Source: Hyphomicrobiales bacterium (lineage in GTDB: Bacteria; Pseudomonadota; Alphaproteobacteria; Rhizobiales; Rhizobiaceae). From it: a stretch of DNA of 64,000 nt. Of this stretch, positions 43,933-51,155 are shown piece after piece. The stretch covers positions 1 to 64,000 of the forward strand of contig UCJD01000001.1 of the NCBI GenBank assembly GCA_900472605.1, in the 5' to 3' direction. The first letter of the stretch is position 1; each line of letters opens with the position of its first letter. Both the position numbers and the translations under genes were made by a program. Under the pieces are notes generated by a model. That model did no database searches and was not told the origin of the DNA. It saw nothing but the letters and a program-made list of their open reading frames with translations.

Positions 43933-44052
43933 GCTGGGCTCCTGATCCGCTGATGTCGGGAAGCTAACAGATTTCAAAAAGTCAATTTCACTTGATTTCG
44001 AGCGTTTGATTATTTAGTTCGCTATTCAACATTCATCCTGAAGGGCATTGTT
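43933..44052. promoter_or_regulatory. putA - putR divergent control region
   Basis: This 120-base AT-rich stretch separates putA from its presumed regulator. It contains runs such as TTGATTATTTAG suited to Lrp-type binding, but no clean repeat stands out. Confidence 0.4.
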
Positions 44053-44523
44053 GTGGCAGGCGCGGGAAATATCAGGGAAATCGACCAATTCGACCAACGC
44101 ATACTCGACGCGCTCGTTGCCGATGGGCGAATGTCGGTGACCGACCTTGCCAAGCGGGTGGGTCTGTCCAACACTCCGTGCCAGGTCAGGCTCAAGCGAC
44201 TGATCGAGGATGGCTACATCCTGGGCTTCCGCGCCATCATCGACGTCAACAAGCTCGGCCGCAACCATGTGGCCTTCACTGAGGTGAAACTCTCCGATAC
44301 CAGGGAGAACGCGCTGAACGCTTTCAACGTGGCGGTTCGCAAGCTGCAGGAGGTCGAGGAGTGCCACATGATCGCCGGCGCATTCGACTATCTCCTGAAG
44401 ATACGCACGTCCGATATTGCCAATTACCGCCTCGTTCTGGGCGAGAAGATCTCCAGCCTTCCCTTCGTCGCCAACACGTCGACCTTCGTTGCGATGGAAG
44501 CGATCAAGGAGAACGGCGGCTGA
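44053..44523 (+). CDS. putR: Lrp/AsnC-family regulator of proline catabolism (PutR-like)
   Basis: Regulator of 156 residues. The helix-turn-helix is MSVTDLAKRVGLSNTPCQVR (about residues 27-46), and the RAM domain follows with HMIAGAFDYLLKIRTSD. Divergent Lrp-type genes next to putA (PutR/BkdR type) activate putA in response to proline in Rhizobium, Agrobacterium and Rhodobacter relatives. The start is GTG behind GAAGGG. The identity as the proline-responsive activator rests on position and family. Confidence 0.88.
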   Translation: MAGAGNIREIDQFDQRILDALVADGRMSVTDLAKRVGLSNTPCQVRLKRLIEDGYILGFRAIIDVNKLGRNHVAFTEVKLSDTRENALNAFNVAVRKLQEVEECHMIAGAFDYLLKIRTSDIANYRLVLGEKISSLPFVANTSTFVAMEAIKENGG

Positions 44524-44603
44524 TGGCCCGCGAATTTCTGGCTCTGGGCTGCTGTCATTTTGCACGTGACAGCAGTCGTCTTCTCTGACAAAACAGACCC
44601 ATT

Positions 44604-44743
44604 GAGAGACAGGGGCGTTTGCCGACGGCAGACTGAGAAGTACCCTTTGAACCTGAACCAGATAATGCTGGCGGAGGGAGTCGCTCGGACCCTCCAGCAT
44701 TGCGACTAGGGTCCCCGCGTCTTGCCCCGCCCGAAAGGGGCAA
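44604..44743 (+). promoter_or_regulatory. TPP (THI element) riboswitch controlling thiMED
   Basis: The aptamer (44604-44686) shows the conserved CTGAGA near 44633, ACCC then TTTGAACCTGA, GATAATGCTGGCG and GGGA blocks of thiamine pyrophosphate riboswitches. Outer stem P1 is GAGAGAC with GTCGCTC, one mismatch. Downstream, GGACCCT and AGGGTCC can pair (44687-44714), and TTGCCCC with GGGGCAA (44722-44743) would hide the ribosome site AAGGGG and reach the start codon. An alternative pairing of AATGCTGG/AGGG (44664-44678) with CCCTCCAGCATT (44690-44701) excludes the aptamer. This suggests control of translation start, with thiamine pyrophosphate turning it off. Confidence 0.93.
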
Positions 44744-44745
44744 TG

Positions 44746-45546
44746 ATGAACGACAGATCTCCGGGTTCGATGCTTGATGCCATGCGGGCGCAAAAGCCGC
44801 TCGTCCAGTGCATCACCAATTTCGTTGCGATGAACATCGCCGCCAACGTGCTGCTCGCGGCCGGCGCTTCGCCCGCCATGGTGCACGCCGAGGCAGAGGC
44901 TGGCGAGTTCGCGGCCATCTCCGGCGCGCTGACTGTTAACATCGGCACGCTCTCGCCGGGCTGGATGAGCGGCATGCGCGCCGCCGCCGCATCGGCGGCC
45001 GCTAACGCGAAGCCATGGGTTCTCGATCCCGTCGCTCATTATGCGACTGCCTTTCGCAGGCAGGCCGTTGCCGATCTGCTGGCGCTTCGGCCGACCATCA
45101 TTCGCGGCAATGCGTCCGAGATCATCGCGCTCGCGGGCGGCGAAAGCCGGGGCCAGGGCGTCGACAGCCGTGACCCCGTGGAACAGGCGGAGGCCGCCGC
45201 CAGCCACATCGCCAGCAAGCACCAAGCCGTGGTGGCGGTGACAGGCGAGGTCGATTTCGTCACCGACGGCACGCGCGCCTGCCGCATCGAGGGTGGCTCA
45301 TCGCTGATGCCGCAGGTGACGGCGCTCGGTTGCTCGCTGACGTGCCTCGTCGGCGCCTTCGTTGCTATCAGGCCCGATGCGCCGTTCGAGGCGACGATTG
45401 CAGCACTCGCCATGTTCGCCGTCGCCGGCGAAGAGGCGGCGCGGGTCGCTGACGGACCGGGGTCATTTTCCTGGCGTTTCCTCGACGCCCTCGCGGCGAT
45501 AGACGGCGCCGCTATCAACAACGATGCGCGGGTGCGGATGTTATGA
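44746..45546 (+). CDS. thiM: hydroxyethylthiazole kinase ThiM
   Basis: Kinase of 266 residues that phosphorylates 4-methyl-5-hydroxyethylthiazole for thiamine salvage. Landmarks are KPLVQCITNFVAMNIAANVL at the N-terminus, GALTVNIGTLSPGWMSGM, KPWVLDPVAHYATAFR and the catalytic-Cys region VTALGCSLTCLVGAF. Two ATG codons lie in tandem at 44743 and 44746; the second is better spaced from AAGGGG. It overlaps thiE by 4 bases. A TPP riboswitch precedes it. Confidence 0.95.
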   Translation: MNDRSPGSMLDAMRAQKPLVQCITNFVAMNIAANVLLAAGASPAMVHAEAEAGEFAAISGALTVNIGTLSPGWMSGMRAAAASAAANAKPWVLDPVAHYATAFRRQAVADLLALRPTIIRGNASEIIALAGGESRGQGVDSRDPVEQAEAAASHIASKHQAVVAVTGEVDFVTDGTRACRIEGGSSLMPQVTALGCSLTCLVGAFVAIRPDAPFEATIAALAMFAVAGEEAARVADGPGSFSWRFLDALAAIDGAAINNDARVRML

Positions 45547-46178
45547 GAACAATCGACCTTTCGCTTTATCTTGTCCTCGATCCCGAACTCTGCGCCGGAA
45601 TCGGCATGGTCGAAACCGCAAGGCGCGCCGTTGCCGGTGGCGCCACGGTGGTGCAGCTCCGCGACAAGCATGCCTCCACCGCGCGCATGATTGAGACCGG
45701 CCGTGCTCTGAAGGAAGCGCTTGCCGGAACGGGCGCTTTGCTTGTCATCAACGATGATGTCGAGGCGGCCTTCGCGATCGGCGCCGATGGGCTGCATGTT
45801 GGCCAGGACGATATGGTCGTGCGCGCCGCGCGCGAGCGGATCGGGCGTGACATGATCCTCGGCCTGTCGGTGGAGACAGAGGCGTTGGCGAGGGCCGTCG
45901 ATCCCGCATTTGTCGATTATGCCGGCATCGGGCCGGTCTTCGCGACGTCGACCAAGCCGGACCACAAGCAGCCGATCGGGTTTAACGGCCTCGCACGTCT
46001 CGTTGCGGCTTGCCCGGTTCCATCCGTCGCCATCGGCGGGCTGAAGGCTGCGCATGTCGGTGATGTCTTTGCCGTCGGCGCGGACGGCATTGCCGTCGTC
46101 TCGGCGATTTGCGGCGCAGCCGATCCGCGTGGTGCCGCCCTCGAGCTTTCAGAGGCTATTCAAGGGAGATCACGATGA
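45543..46178 (+). CDS. thiE: thiamine-phosphate synthase ThiE
   Basis: Enzyme of 211 residues joining hydroxymethylpyrimidine diphosphate and thiazole phosphate into thiamine phosphate. The TIM-barrel landmarks are GGATVVQLRDKHASTARMIE, VINDDVEAAFAIGADGLHVG then QDDM, and YAGIGPVFATSTKPDH for the phosphate-binding part. It overlaps thiM and thiD by 4 bases at either end, so the three are translationally coupled. Confidence 0.95.
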   Translation: MRTIDLSLYLVLDPELCAGIGMVETARRAVAGGATVVQLRDKHASTARMIETGRALKEALAGTGALLVINDDVEAAFAIGADGLHVGQDDMVVRAARERIGRDMILGLSVETEALARAVDPAFVDYAGIGPVFATSTKPDHKQPIGFNGLARLVAACPVPSVAIGGLKAAHVGDVFAVGADGIAVVSAICGAADPRGAALELSEAIQGRSR

Positions 46179-47011
46179 TCCGCAACGTTCTCTCCATCGC
46201 CGGATCCGATCCGTCGGGCGGCGCCGGTATCCAGGCTGATCTGAAGGCGTTTGCCGCACGCGGCGTCTATGGCATGGCGGCGCTTACCGCCTTGACCGCG
46301 CAGAATACGCAGGGCGTATCCGGTGTTCATCTCGTCCCATCGGGTTTCGTGGCCGATCAGATCAAGGCCGTATTCGCCGATGTCCGCGTCGATGCCGTCA
46401 AAATCGGGATGATCGCCAGTGCCGAAATCGCGGATGCGGTCGCTGACGTTCTTGAGCTTCATCCGGACCTCCCCATCGTGCTCGATCCTGTCATGGTGGC
46501 CAAGGGTGGGGCGAAGCTTCTCGATCCTGACGCGGTCGATGTGTTGCTGCGACGGCTGCTGCCGCTTGCGACGCTGCTGACGCCCAATCTGCCCGAAGCG
46601 GCCGCGTTGCTGCGCTCCGATGTGGCTGAAAGCCGTCGGGAGATGGGTGATCAGGCCAAGGCGCTGCGCGCTTTGGGACCAGCTGCCGTACTTGTCAAAG
46701 GCGGCCATCTCGACGGCGACCAGAGCCCCGATGTGCTGGCATCCGAAGACGGCCTCACCTGGTTCGAGGCCGCCAGGATCCCGACCGCAAACACCCACGG
46801 CACCGGCTGCACGCTGTCGAGCGCGCTGGCGGCCGAACTCGCCAAGGGCGCGCGGCTGCCACAGGCGGTGGCCGCCGCAAAGAGCTATCTCGCCGGCGCC
46901 GTGGCTGCGGCCGACATGCTCGACGTCGGCTCGGGACATGGCCCGGTCCAGCACTTTCACGCAGTTTGGACGACAGAGAGGGAGACGCGAAATGACATTG
47001 CCGATCAGTGA
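46175..47011 (+). CDS. thiD: hydroxymethylpyrimidine (phosphate) kinase ThiD
   Basis: Ribokinase-family enzyme of 278 residues that phosphorylates hydroxymethylpyrimidine twice. Landmarks are SIAGSDPSGGAGIQADLKAF at the N-terminus, LPIVLDPVMVAKGGAKLLD and the anion-hole end NTHGTGCTLSSALAAELA with catalytic Asp/Cys region GTGCT. The start is the ATG at 46175, in the ATGA overlap with thiE and behind AAGGGAG. Together with ThiM and ThiE it forms a thiamine salvage set; no de novo genes (thiC, thiG) are in the window. Confidence 0.95.
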   Translation: MIRNVLSIAGSDPSGGAGIQADLKAFAARGVYGMAALTALTAQNTQGVSGVHLVPSGFVADQIKAVFADVRVDAVKIGMIASAEIADAVADVLELHPDLPIVLDPVMVAKGGAKLLDPDAVDVLLRRLLPLATLLTPNLPEAAALLRSDVAESRREMGDQAKALRALGPAAVLVKGGHLDGDQSPDVLASEDGLTWFEAARIPTANTHGTGCTLSSALAAELAKGARLPQAVAAAKSYLAGAVAAADMLDVGSGHGPVQHFHAVWTTERETRNDIADQ

Positions 47012-47756
47012 GCAGACCGTGATCGTAACCGGCGCCGCGCGCGGGCTTGGGGCGGCGATCGCCAGGGCTTTTGCCCGCGAGGGCGCGAAGGTGGCGATCA
47101 ACTATCGCAACAGCCGCGAGCAGGGAGAGGCGCTGGCACAGAGCCTCGGCGAGCGGGCGCACGCGTTTCAGGCCGATATCCGCGATGGTGCGGCCGTAAA
47201 CGAACTGGTGGCCGATGTCACGCAAAGGCTCGGGCGACCGACGACAGTCGTGCACAACGCGCTCGCCGATTTCAGCTTCAACGGCGATGCGCGCCCGAAA
47301 CTCGATAAGCTCAGCTGGGAAGAGATGACCACGCAGCTCGATACGGCGGTGAAGGGCGCGCTGAACCTCATGCAGGCGACGCGCCCGGCCATGGCGGCGG
47401 CCGGGTTCGGACGGATCGTGACGATCGGGACCAATCTCTTCCAGAATCCTGTCGTGCCGTATCATGACTATACGGCGGCGAAGGGTGCGCTGTTGTCGCT
47501 CACCCGCACCGCCGCGGCCGAACTCGGGCCTGATGGCATTACCGTGAACATGGTCTCGGGCGGATTGCTGCGCACCACCGATGCCAGCGCCGGGACGCCC
47601 GAGGCGGTGTTCGATCTCATCGCCCAGAGCACGCCGTTGCGCCGTGTGACGACGCCGGAGGAAGCCGCCGACGCCGTGCTGTTCTTTGCCAGCCCCTGGG
47701 CGCGGGCGATTACAGGCCAGAACCTGATCGTCGACGGTGGCCTTGTCTTCGGCTGA
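46992..47756 (+). CDS. SDR oxidoreductase (FabG-like) attached to the thi operon
   Basis: Short-chain dehydrogenase of 254 residues. NAD(P) motif TGAARGLGAAIA at residues 13-24, the basic residue in INYRNSRE suggesting NADP(H), and active-site YTAAKGALLSL. The start is the ATG at 46992 with AGGGAGACG upstream, overlapping thiD by 20 bases, so it belongs to the riboswitch-controlled operon. The NNAG motif is replaced by HNALAD. It resembles 3-oxoacyl-ACP reductases; a role in thiamine precursor salvage, such as reducing an aldehyde form of a precursor, is possible but unproven. Confidence 0.85.
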   Translation: MTLPISEQTVIVTGAARGLGAAIARAFAREGAKVAINYRNSREQGEALAQSLGERAHAFQADIRDGAAVNELVADVTQRLGRPTTVVHNALADFSFNGDARPKLDKLSWEEMTTQLDTAVKGALNLMQATRPAMAAAGFGRIVTIGTNLFQNPVVPYHDYTAAKGALLSLTRTAAAELGPDGITVNMVSGGLLRTTDASAGTPEAVFDLIAQSTPLRRVTTPEEAADAVLFFASPWARAITGQNLIVDGGLVFG

Positions 47757-47785
47757 CGCCTGGGCTGAGCGTCACCGCGATATCG

Positions 47786-48634
47786 TCAAGACTTGACCGC
47801 GCCTGCGGTCAAGCCTGCGATGATGTGCTTCTGCGCCAGGAAGAAGACGATGACCGTCGGCATGATTGTCAGCGTGATGAAGGCGAGGACCAGCTGCCAG
47901 GCAGTGCCGAACTCGCCGCGATAAACCATGATGCCGAGCGGCCAGGGATACATCTTCTCCGAATTCAGCATGATCAGCGGCAGGATGTAGCTGTTCCAGC
48001 TGCCGACGAAGGAGATGATGCTGACCGTTGCGATGATCGGTCGCGAGAGCGGCAGGCAGATATGCCAGAAGAATCGCATGTAGCCGCAGCCATCGACCAC
48101 GGCCGCCTGGAACAATTCTTCCGGAAGGTTGCGAAAATAATTCCGGAACAAGAGTATGCTCATGCCGAGCCCGAAGGCGACCTGCGGCAGCACCACACCC
48201 CAGTATGTGTTGAGCAGCCCGAGATCGCGGATGCGGATGAAGAGCGGCAGAATGGCGGTCGCCGCCGGAAACATCAGTCCGATCAGGAAGTAGTTCAAAA
48301 GGAACTCGGCGCCGAAGAAGCGGACGTGTGCGAAGGTGAAGGCTGCCATGGCCGACACCGAGACCGTCAGGAACACGGTCAACGCGGCGATGATCAAGGA
48401 GTTGACCATCTGCCGCCAATAGCGATCGCCGAACAGGATGTCGGTGTAATTTTCGGGATGCCACTCCACCGGTAAGCCGAACGGATTGGTGCGCAGGTCG
48501 CCCAGATCCTTGAAGCCGCCGAGTGCCGTGGTGACCAGAGGGATCAGGACGATGGCCGATATGATGACCAGCGACGTGTAGAGATAGGCTTTGGTGCCGG
48601 CATTGAGCCGATCGGACGAAACGACGTCAGTCAT
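47786..48634 (-). CDS. sugar ABC transporter permease (MalG-like)
   Basis: Permease of 282 residues with six hydrophobic segments. The EAA loop is ELFQAAVVDGCGYMRFFWHI then CLPLSRP, and the end is HIIAGLTAGAVKS. The start overlaps the stop of the MalF-like gene by 8 bases. It is the last gene of the leftward operon, which has no ATPase gene: the next gene downstream, on the other strand, is the SDR of the thi operon. Confidence 0.92.
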   Translation of the reverse strand: MTDVVSSDRLNAGTKAYLYTSLVIISAIVLIPLVTTALGGFKDLGDLRTNPFGLPVEWHPENYTDILFGDRYWRQMVNSLIIAALTVFLTVSVSAMAAFTFAHVRFFGAEFLLNYFLIGLMFPAATAILPLFIRIRDLGLLNTYWGVVLPQVAFGLGMSILLFRNYFRNLPEELFQAAVVDGCGYMRFFWHICLPLSRPIIATVSIISFVGSWNSYILPLIMLNSEKMYPWPLGIMVYRGEFGTAWQLVLAFITLTIMPTVIVFFLAQKHIIAGLTAGAVKS

Positions 48635-49568
48635 GGCGCATGAATATCCGTTTGTAGCTGAAGGCGAGCGTGACGCAGATCAGGAAAAGCACCACGCCGA
48701 CGGCGCTTCCGAGACCGACCTGCATGCGGGCGACGCCGAAGTTGAACAGAAAGGTCACCATCGTCTGCGTGGCATTGAACGGACCGCCACCCGTCAACGG
48801 CATGATGAGATCGAACAGTTGCAGCGAGCCGACGACGGCGAAGAAGACAGAGAGGCGAACGGTCGATCCGAGCAGCGGCAGGGTGATGTAGCGGAACCGC
48901 TGCCAGCCGCTGGCGCCATCGATTTCGGCGGCCTCCAGCACGCTCTTGTCAAGCGATTGCAGCCCGGCGATGAACAGCATCATGTGAAAGCCGAAGTATT
49001 TCCAGACGATCACGCCCAACACCGCGTACATCGCCAGGTCCTTGTCGGCCAGCACATAGGGCGTCTCGACGCCGAGCAGATGGGCGATCGATGCGAAGAG
49101 CCCGTAGTCGCCGTCATAGACGAAGCGCCAGATCAGGCCCGCTGCGACATCTGCCAGCACGTAGGGCAGGAAAAAGATCAGCCGGAACACAACAACGCCG
49201 GCGATGCGGTGCGCCAGCATCATCGCCAGCCAGATGGCCAGCGGAATCTGGATCGCGATCGAGATCACCATGATCATCGCGTTGTTCTTCAGCGCGGTGA
49301 GGAAGGCGCCGTTCTTGAACAGGAGCTCGAAGTTGCGCATGCCGACATATTGCGTGGGCAGGCCATAGCCGTCCCATTTGTAAAGGCTGTACCAGGCGGC
49401 CTCGCCCATCGGCAGGATCACGAAGATCGAAAACAATAGAAGCGCCGGCGGCAGGAAGAGCAGCAGCACGGGCAGGCGGCCGGGGACGGCCGGATGTTTG
49501 CGCCGGGCGGACTGGGTGGCCGGTAGGCGCGCGGGTCTGATTGCGGTGGCGGCGCTGACATTGGCCAT
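48627..49568 (-). CDS. sugar ABC transporter permease (MalF-like)
   Basis: Permease of 313 residues. A polar N-terminus of about 30 residues precedes six hydrophobic segments, the first being LPVLLLFLPPALLLFSIFVI. The EAA loop reads SVLEAAEIDGASGWQRFRYI then TLPLLG. LFDLIMPLTGGGPFNATQTM is the usual subunit signature. It lies 66 bases after the binding-protein gene, with a stem-loop in the gap. Confidence 0.92.
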   Translation of the reverse strand: MANVSAATAIRPARLPATQSARRKHPAVPGRLPVLLLFLPPALLLFSIFVILPMGEAAWYSLYKWDGYGLPTQYVGMRNFELLFKNGAFLTALKNNAMIMVISIAIQIPLAIWLAMMLAHRIAGVVVFRLIFFLPYVLADVAAGLIWRFVYDGDYGLFASIAHLLGVETPYVLADKDLAMYAVLGVIVWKYFGFHMMLFIAGLQSLDKSVLEAAEIDGASGWQRFRYITLPLLGSTVRLSVFFAVVGSLQLFDLIMPLTGGGPFNATQTMVTFLFNFGVARMQVGLGSAVGVVLFLICVTLAFSYKRIFMRHD

Positions 49569-49596
49569 GGGAACCTCACATTCCAGACATCAAATG

Positions 49597-49623
49597 GCGG
49601 CGCGAGAAAATGTCTCGCGCCGC
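49597..49623 (-). terminator. stem-loop between binding-protein and permease genes
   Basis: GCGGCGCGAGA and TCTCGCGCCGC form a perfect 11-bp stem with the 5-base loop AAATG. It lies 11 bases after the binding-protein stop codon. There is no T run, so partial termination or message protection is more likely than full termination. Confidence 0.6.
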
Positions 49624-49634
49624 GATGGTCGTGA

Positions 49635-50945
49635 TCAGAACTGATCCTGCTCGAAGGCGTCCTGGATCTGCTGTGCGCCATCGGCAGGCGTCATCTGCCC
49701 GGAAACGATGGCGACCGACACGTCGTTGACGACGCGGCCGACCGAGGGACCGAGATCCTGGTCGAAGAAGTTCTGGTGCCATGTGGAGTGCGCCAGCTGT
49801 TCGGCCGATTCATGCAGCAGCGGGTTGGTCACGCCGTCCTGGGCGCCGACCGCGACCGGGATGATCATGCCAGCCTTGGCCATGGTCCGCTCGTTCTCGG
49901 CATTGGTGAGGTAGGCGAGGAAGTCGAGCGTTTCTGGTGGCGCCTTCTTGGTGACGGCCCAACCGTTCAAGCCGCCCAACGTGTCGGTGACCGCACCGGC
50001 GCCGCCGGTAACGGCGGGGAAGGCGAAGCGGCCGATATTGTCGGGGTTCAGCCCCTTCTTGTCGCCGGCATTGGTGCGCTGGTTGGCCTCGGTGTTCTCG
50101 AAACCGAGGATCATCGCGGCCTTGCCATCGCCGAATACGCCGAGCGTCTGCGGCCATGTGGCGCCGAGATAGCCTGGCTGGAATGGTTCTAGCTTGCCGA
50201 GTTCGGCGAGCTGCTCACCCGCCTTGATGATGGCGGGGTCGTTGAAACCTTCGCCCTGTCCGGTCTTGGCGGCGTCGAACACCTTCTGGCCACCGTCACG
50301 CATTACCAGATAGCTCCAGTAGAAGTGGATCGGCCACTTCTCGCCGCCGCCGCCGGCGATCGGCACGATGCCGGCGTCCTTGATTTTTTTGACCGCAGTC
50401 AGATAGTCGTCCCAGTTCTTGATGGCCGCGGCATCGACGCCGGCCTTCGCGAACAGCGCCTTGTTATAGAAGAACGAAACCGTGCCCATTTTGTAGGGCA
50501 CCGCGCCAATCTTGCCTTCGTAGGACAGGCCCTTGATGGAGGCCGGATTGTAGCTTTTGAGCCAGGCGCCATCCTTGGCGTTCATTGCTTCGCTCAAGTC
50601 CAACAGCGCACCCGTCGCCAGCTGCTGCTTGAGCACGCCCCCGCCCCAGCTGAAGAACAAGTCAGGCGCATCGCTGGACTGCAGAAGCGTCGGCAGCTTC
50701 GCCTTGAAGGCCTCGTTTTCGAGAAACTGCATCTCCACCTTCGTGCCCGGATGCTCGGCCTCGTAATTCTTGACGATCTGCTGCCAGACGCCGAGATAGG
50801 TCGGATCGATCTCGAGATGCATCCACTTGATGGTGGTGTCGGCCGCAGCGGTGCCGGCGGCGATCAGAAGCGCCAGGGCGGTTGCGGTCGAGCGGACAAA
50901 GGCACGACTATTGAACAGGGCTTTCGCCCTTTGATGATTGAACAT
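49635..50945 (-). CDS. sugar ABC transporter substrate-binding protein
   Basis: Periplasmic binding protein of 436 residues, first gene of the leftward operon. The signal peptide covers about residues 1-36 (ATALALLIAAGTAAADT). Family 1 landmarks: VEMQFLENEAFKAKLPTLLQ, APDLFFSWGGGVLKQQ, GAVPYKMGTVSFFYNKALFA, and VTKKAPPETLDFLAYLTN. A ribosome site AGGAGGAGAC precedes the ATG. Regulation is probably by the divergent ROK protein, given the operator-like element overlapping its promoter. The cargo is probably a sugar, handled by the Gfo/Idh and ThuA-type proteins across the divide. Confidence 0.92.
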   Translation of the reverse strand: MFNHQRAKALFNSRAFVRSTATALALLIAAGTAAADTTIKWMHLEIDPTYLGVWQQIVKNYEAEHPGTKVEMQFLENEAFKAKLPTLLQSSDAPDLFFSWGGGVLKQQLATGALLDLSEAMNAKDGAWLKSYNPASIKGLSYEGKIGAVPYKMGTVSFFYNKALFAKAGVDAAAIKNWDDYLTAVKKIKDAGIVPIAGGGGEKWPIHFYWSYLVMRDGGQKVFDAAKTGQGEGFNDPAIIKAGEQLAELGKLEPFQPGYLGATWPQTLGVFGDGKAAMILGFENTEANQRTNAGDKKGLNPDNIGRFAFPAVTGGAGAVTDTLGGLNGWAVTKKAPPETLDFLAYLTNAENERTMAKAGMIIPVAVGAQDGVTNPLLHESAEQLAHSTWHQNFFDQDLGPSVGRVVNDVSVAIVSGQMTPADGAQQIQDAFEQDQF

Positions 50946-50981
50946 AAGGTCTCCTCCTCAAGGGAAAATCGTCCTCTACAA

Positions 50982-51005
50982 TTTTGTCCCTTATGCGGAT
51001 TAAAT
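50982..51005. promoter_or_regulatory. ROK-type operator-like element, left copy
   Basis: The element reads TTTTGTC, a short spacer, ATGCG, one base, ATTAAAT. An inverted copy lies at 51087-51109. This copy lies just downstream of a TTGACA hexamer that reads leftward at 51026-51031, so it would cover the -10 region of the binding-protein promoter. Confidence 0.55.
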
Positions 51006-51086
51006 GATCGGCAGCTTTGCCGGAATGTCAACTCCCTTGCTTGATTTTGATAGATTGGCCTTGACAGAGGGCTGAATCTCCACGTT

Positions 51087-51109
51087 ATTTAATTCGCATT
51101 CCGACAAAA
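51087..51109. promoter_or_regulatory. ROK-type operator-like element, right copy
   Basis: In reverse complement this copy reads TTTTGTC, a spacer one base shorter, ATGCG, one base, ATTAAAT, matching the left copy at nearly every fixed position. It begins just after a rightward TTGACA at 51061-51066, overlapping the expected -10 region of the ROK gene promoter, so it predicts autoregulation. Confidence 0.55.
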
Positions 51110-51155
51110 ATAGCGACCTGCCCCGGCAGTCGCCAGAAGAGCCGTGCACGACTAG

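Noticed and set aside
47792..47813. Hairpin CTTGACCGC / GCGGTCAAG near the end of the MalG-like gene
   Set aside because: It lies within the codons of the conserved LTAGAVK C-terminus, so coding constraint explains it.
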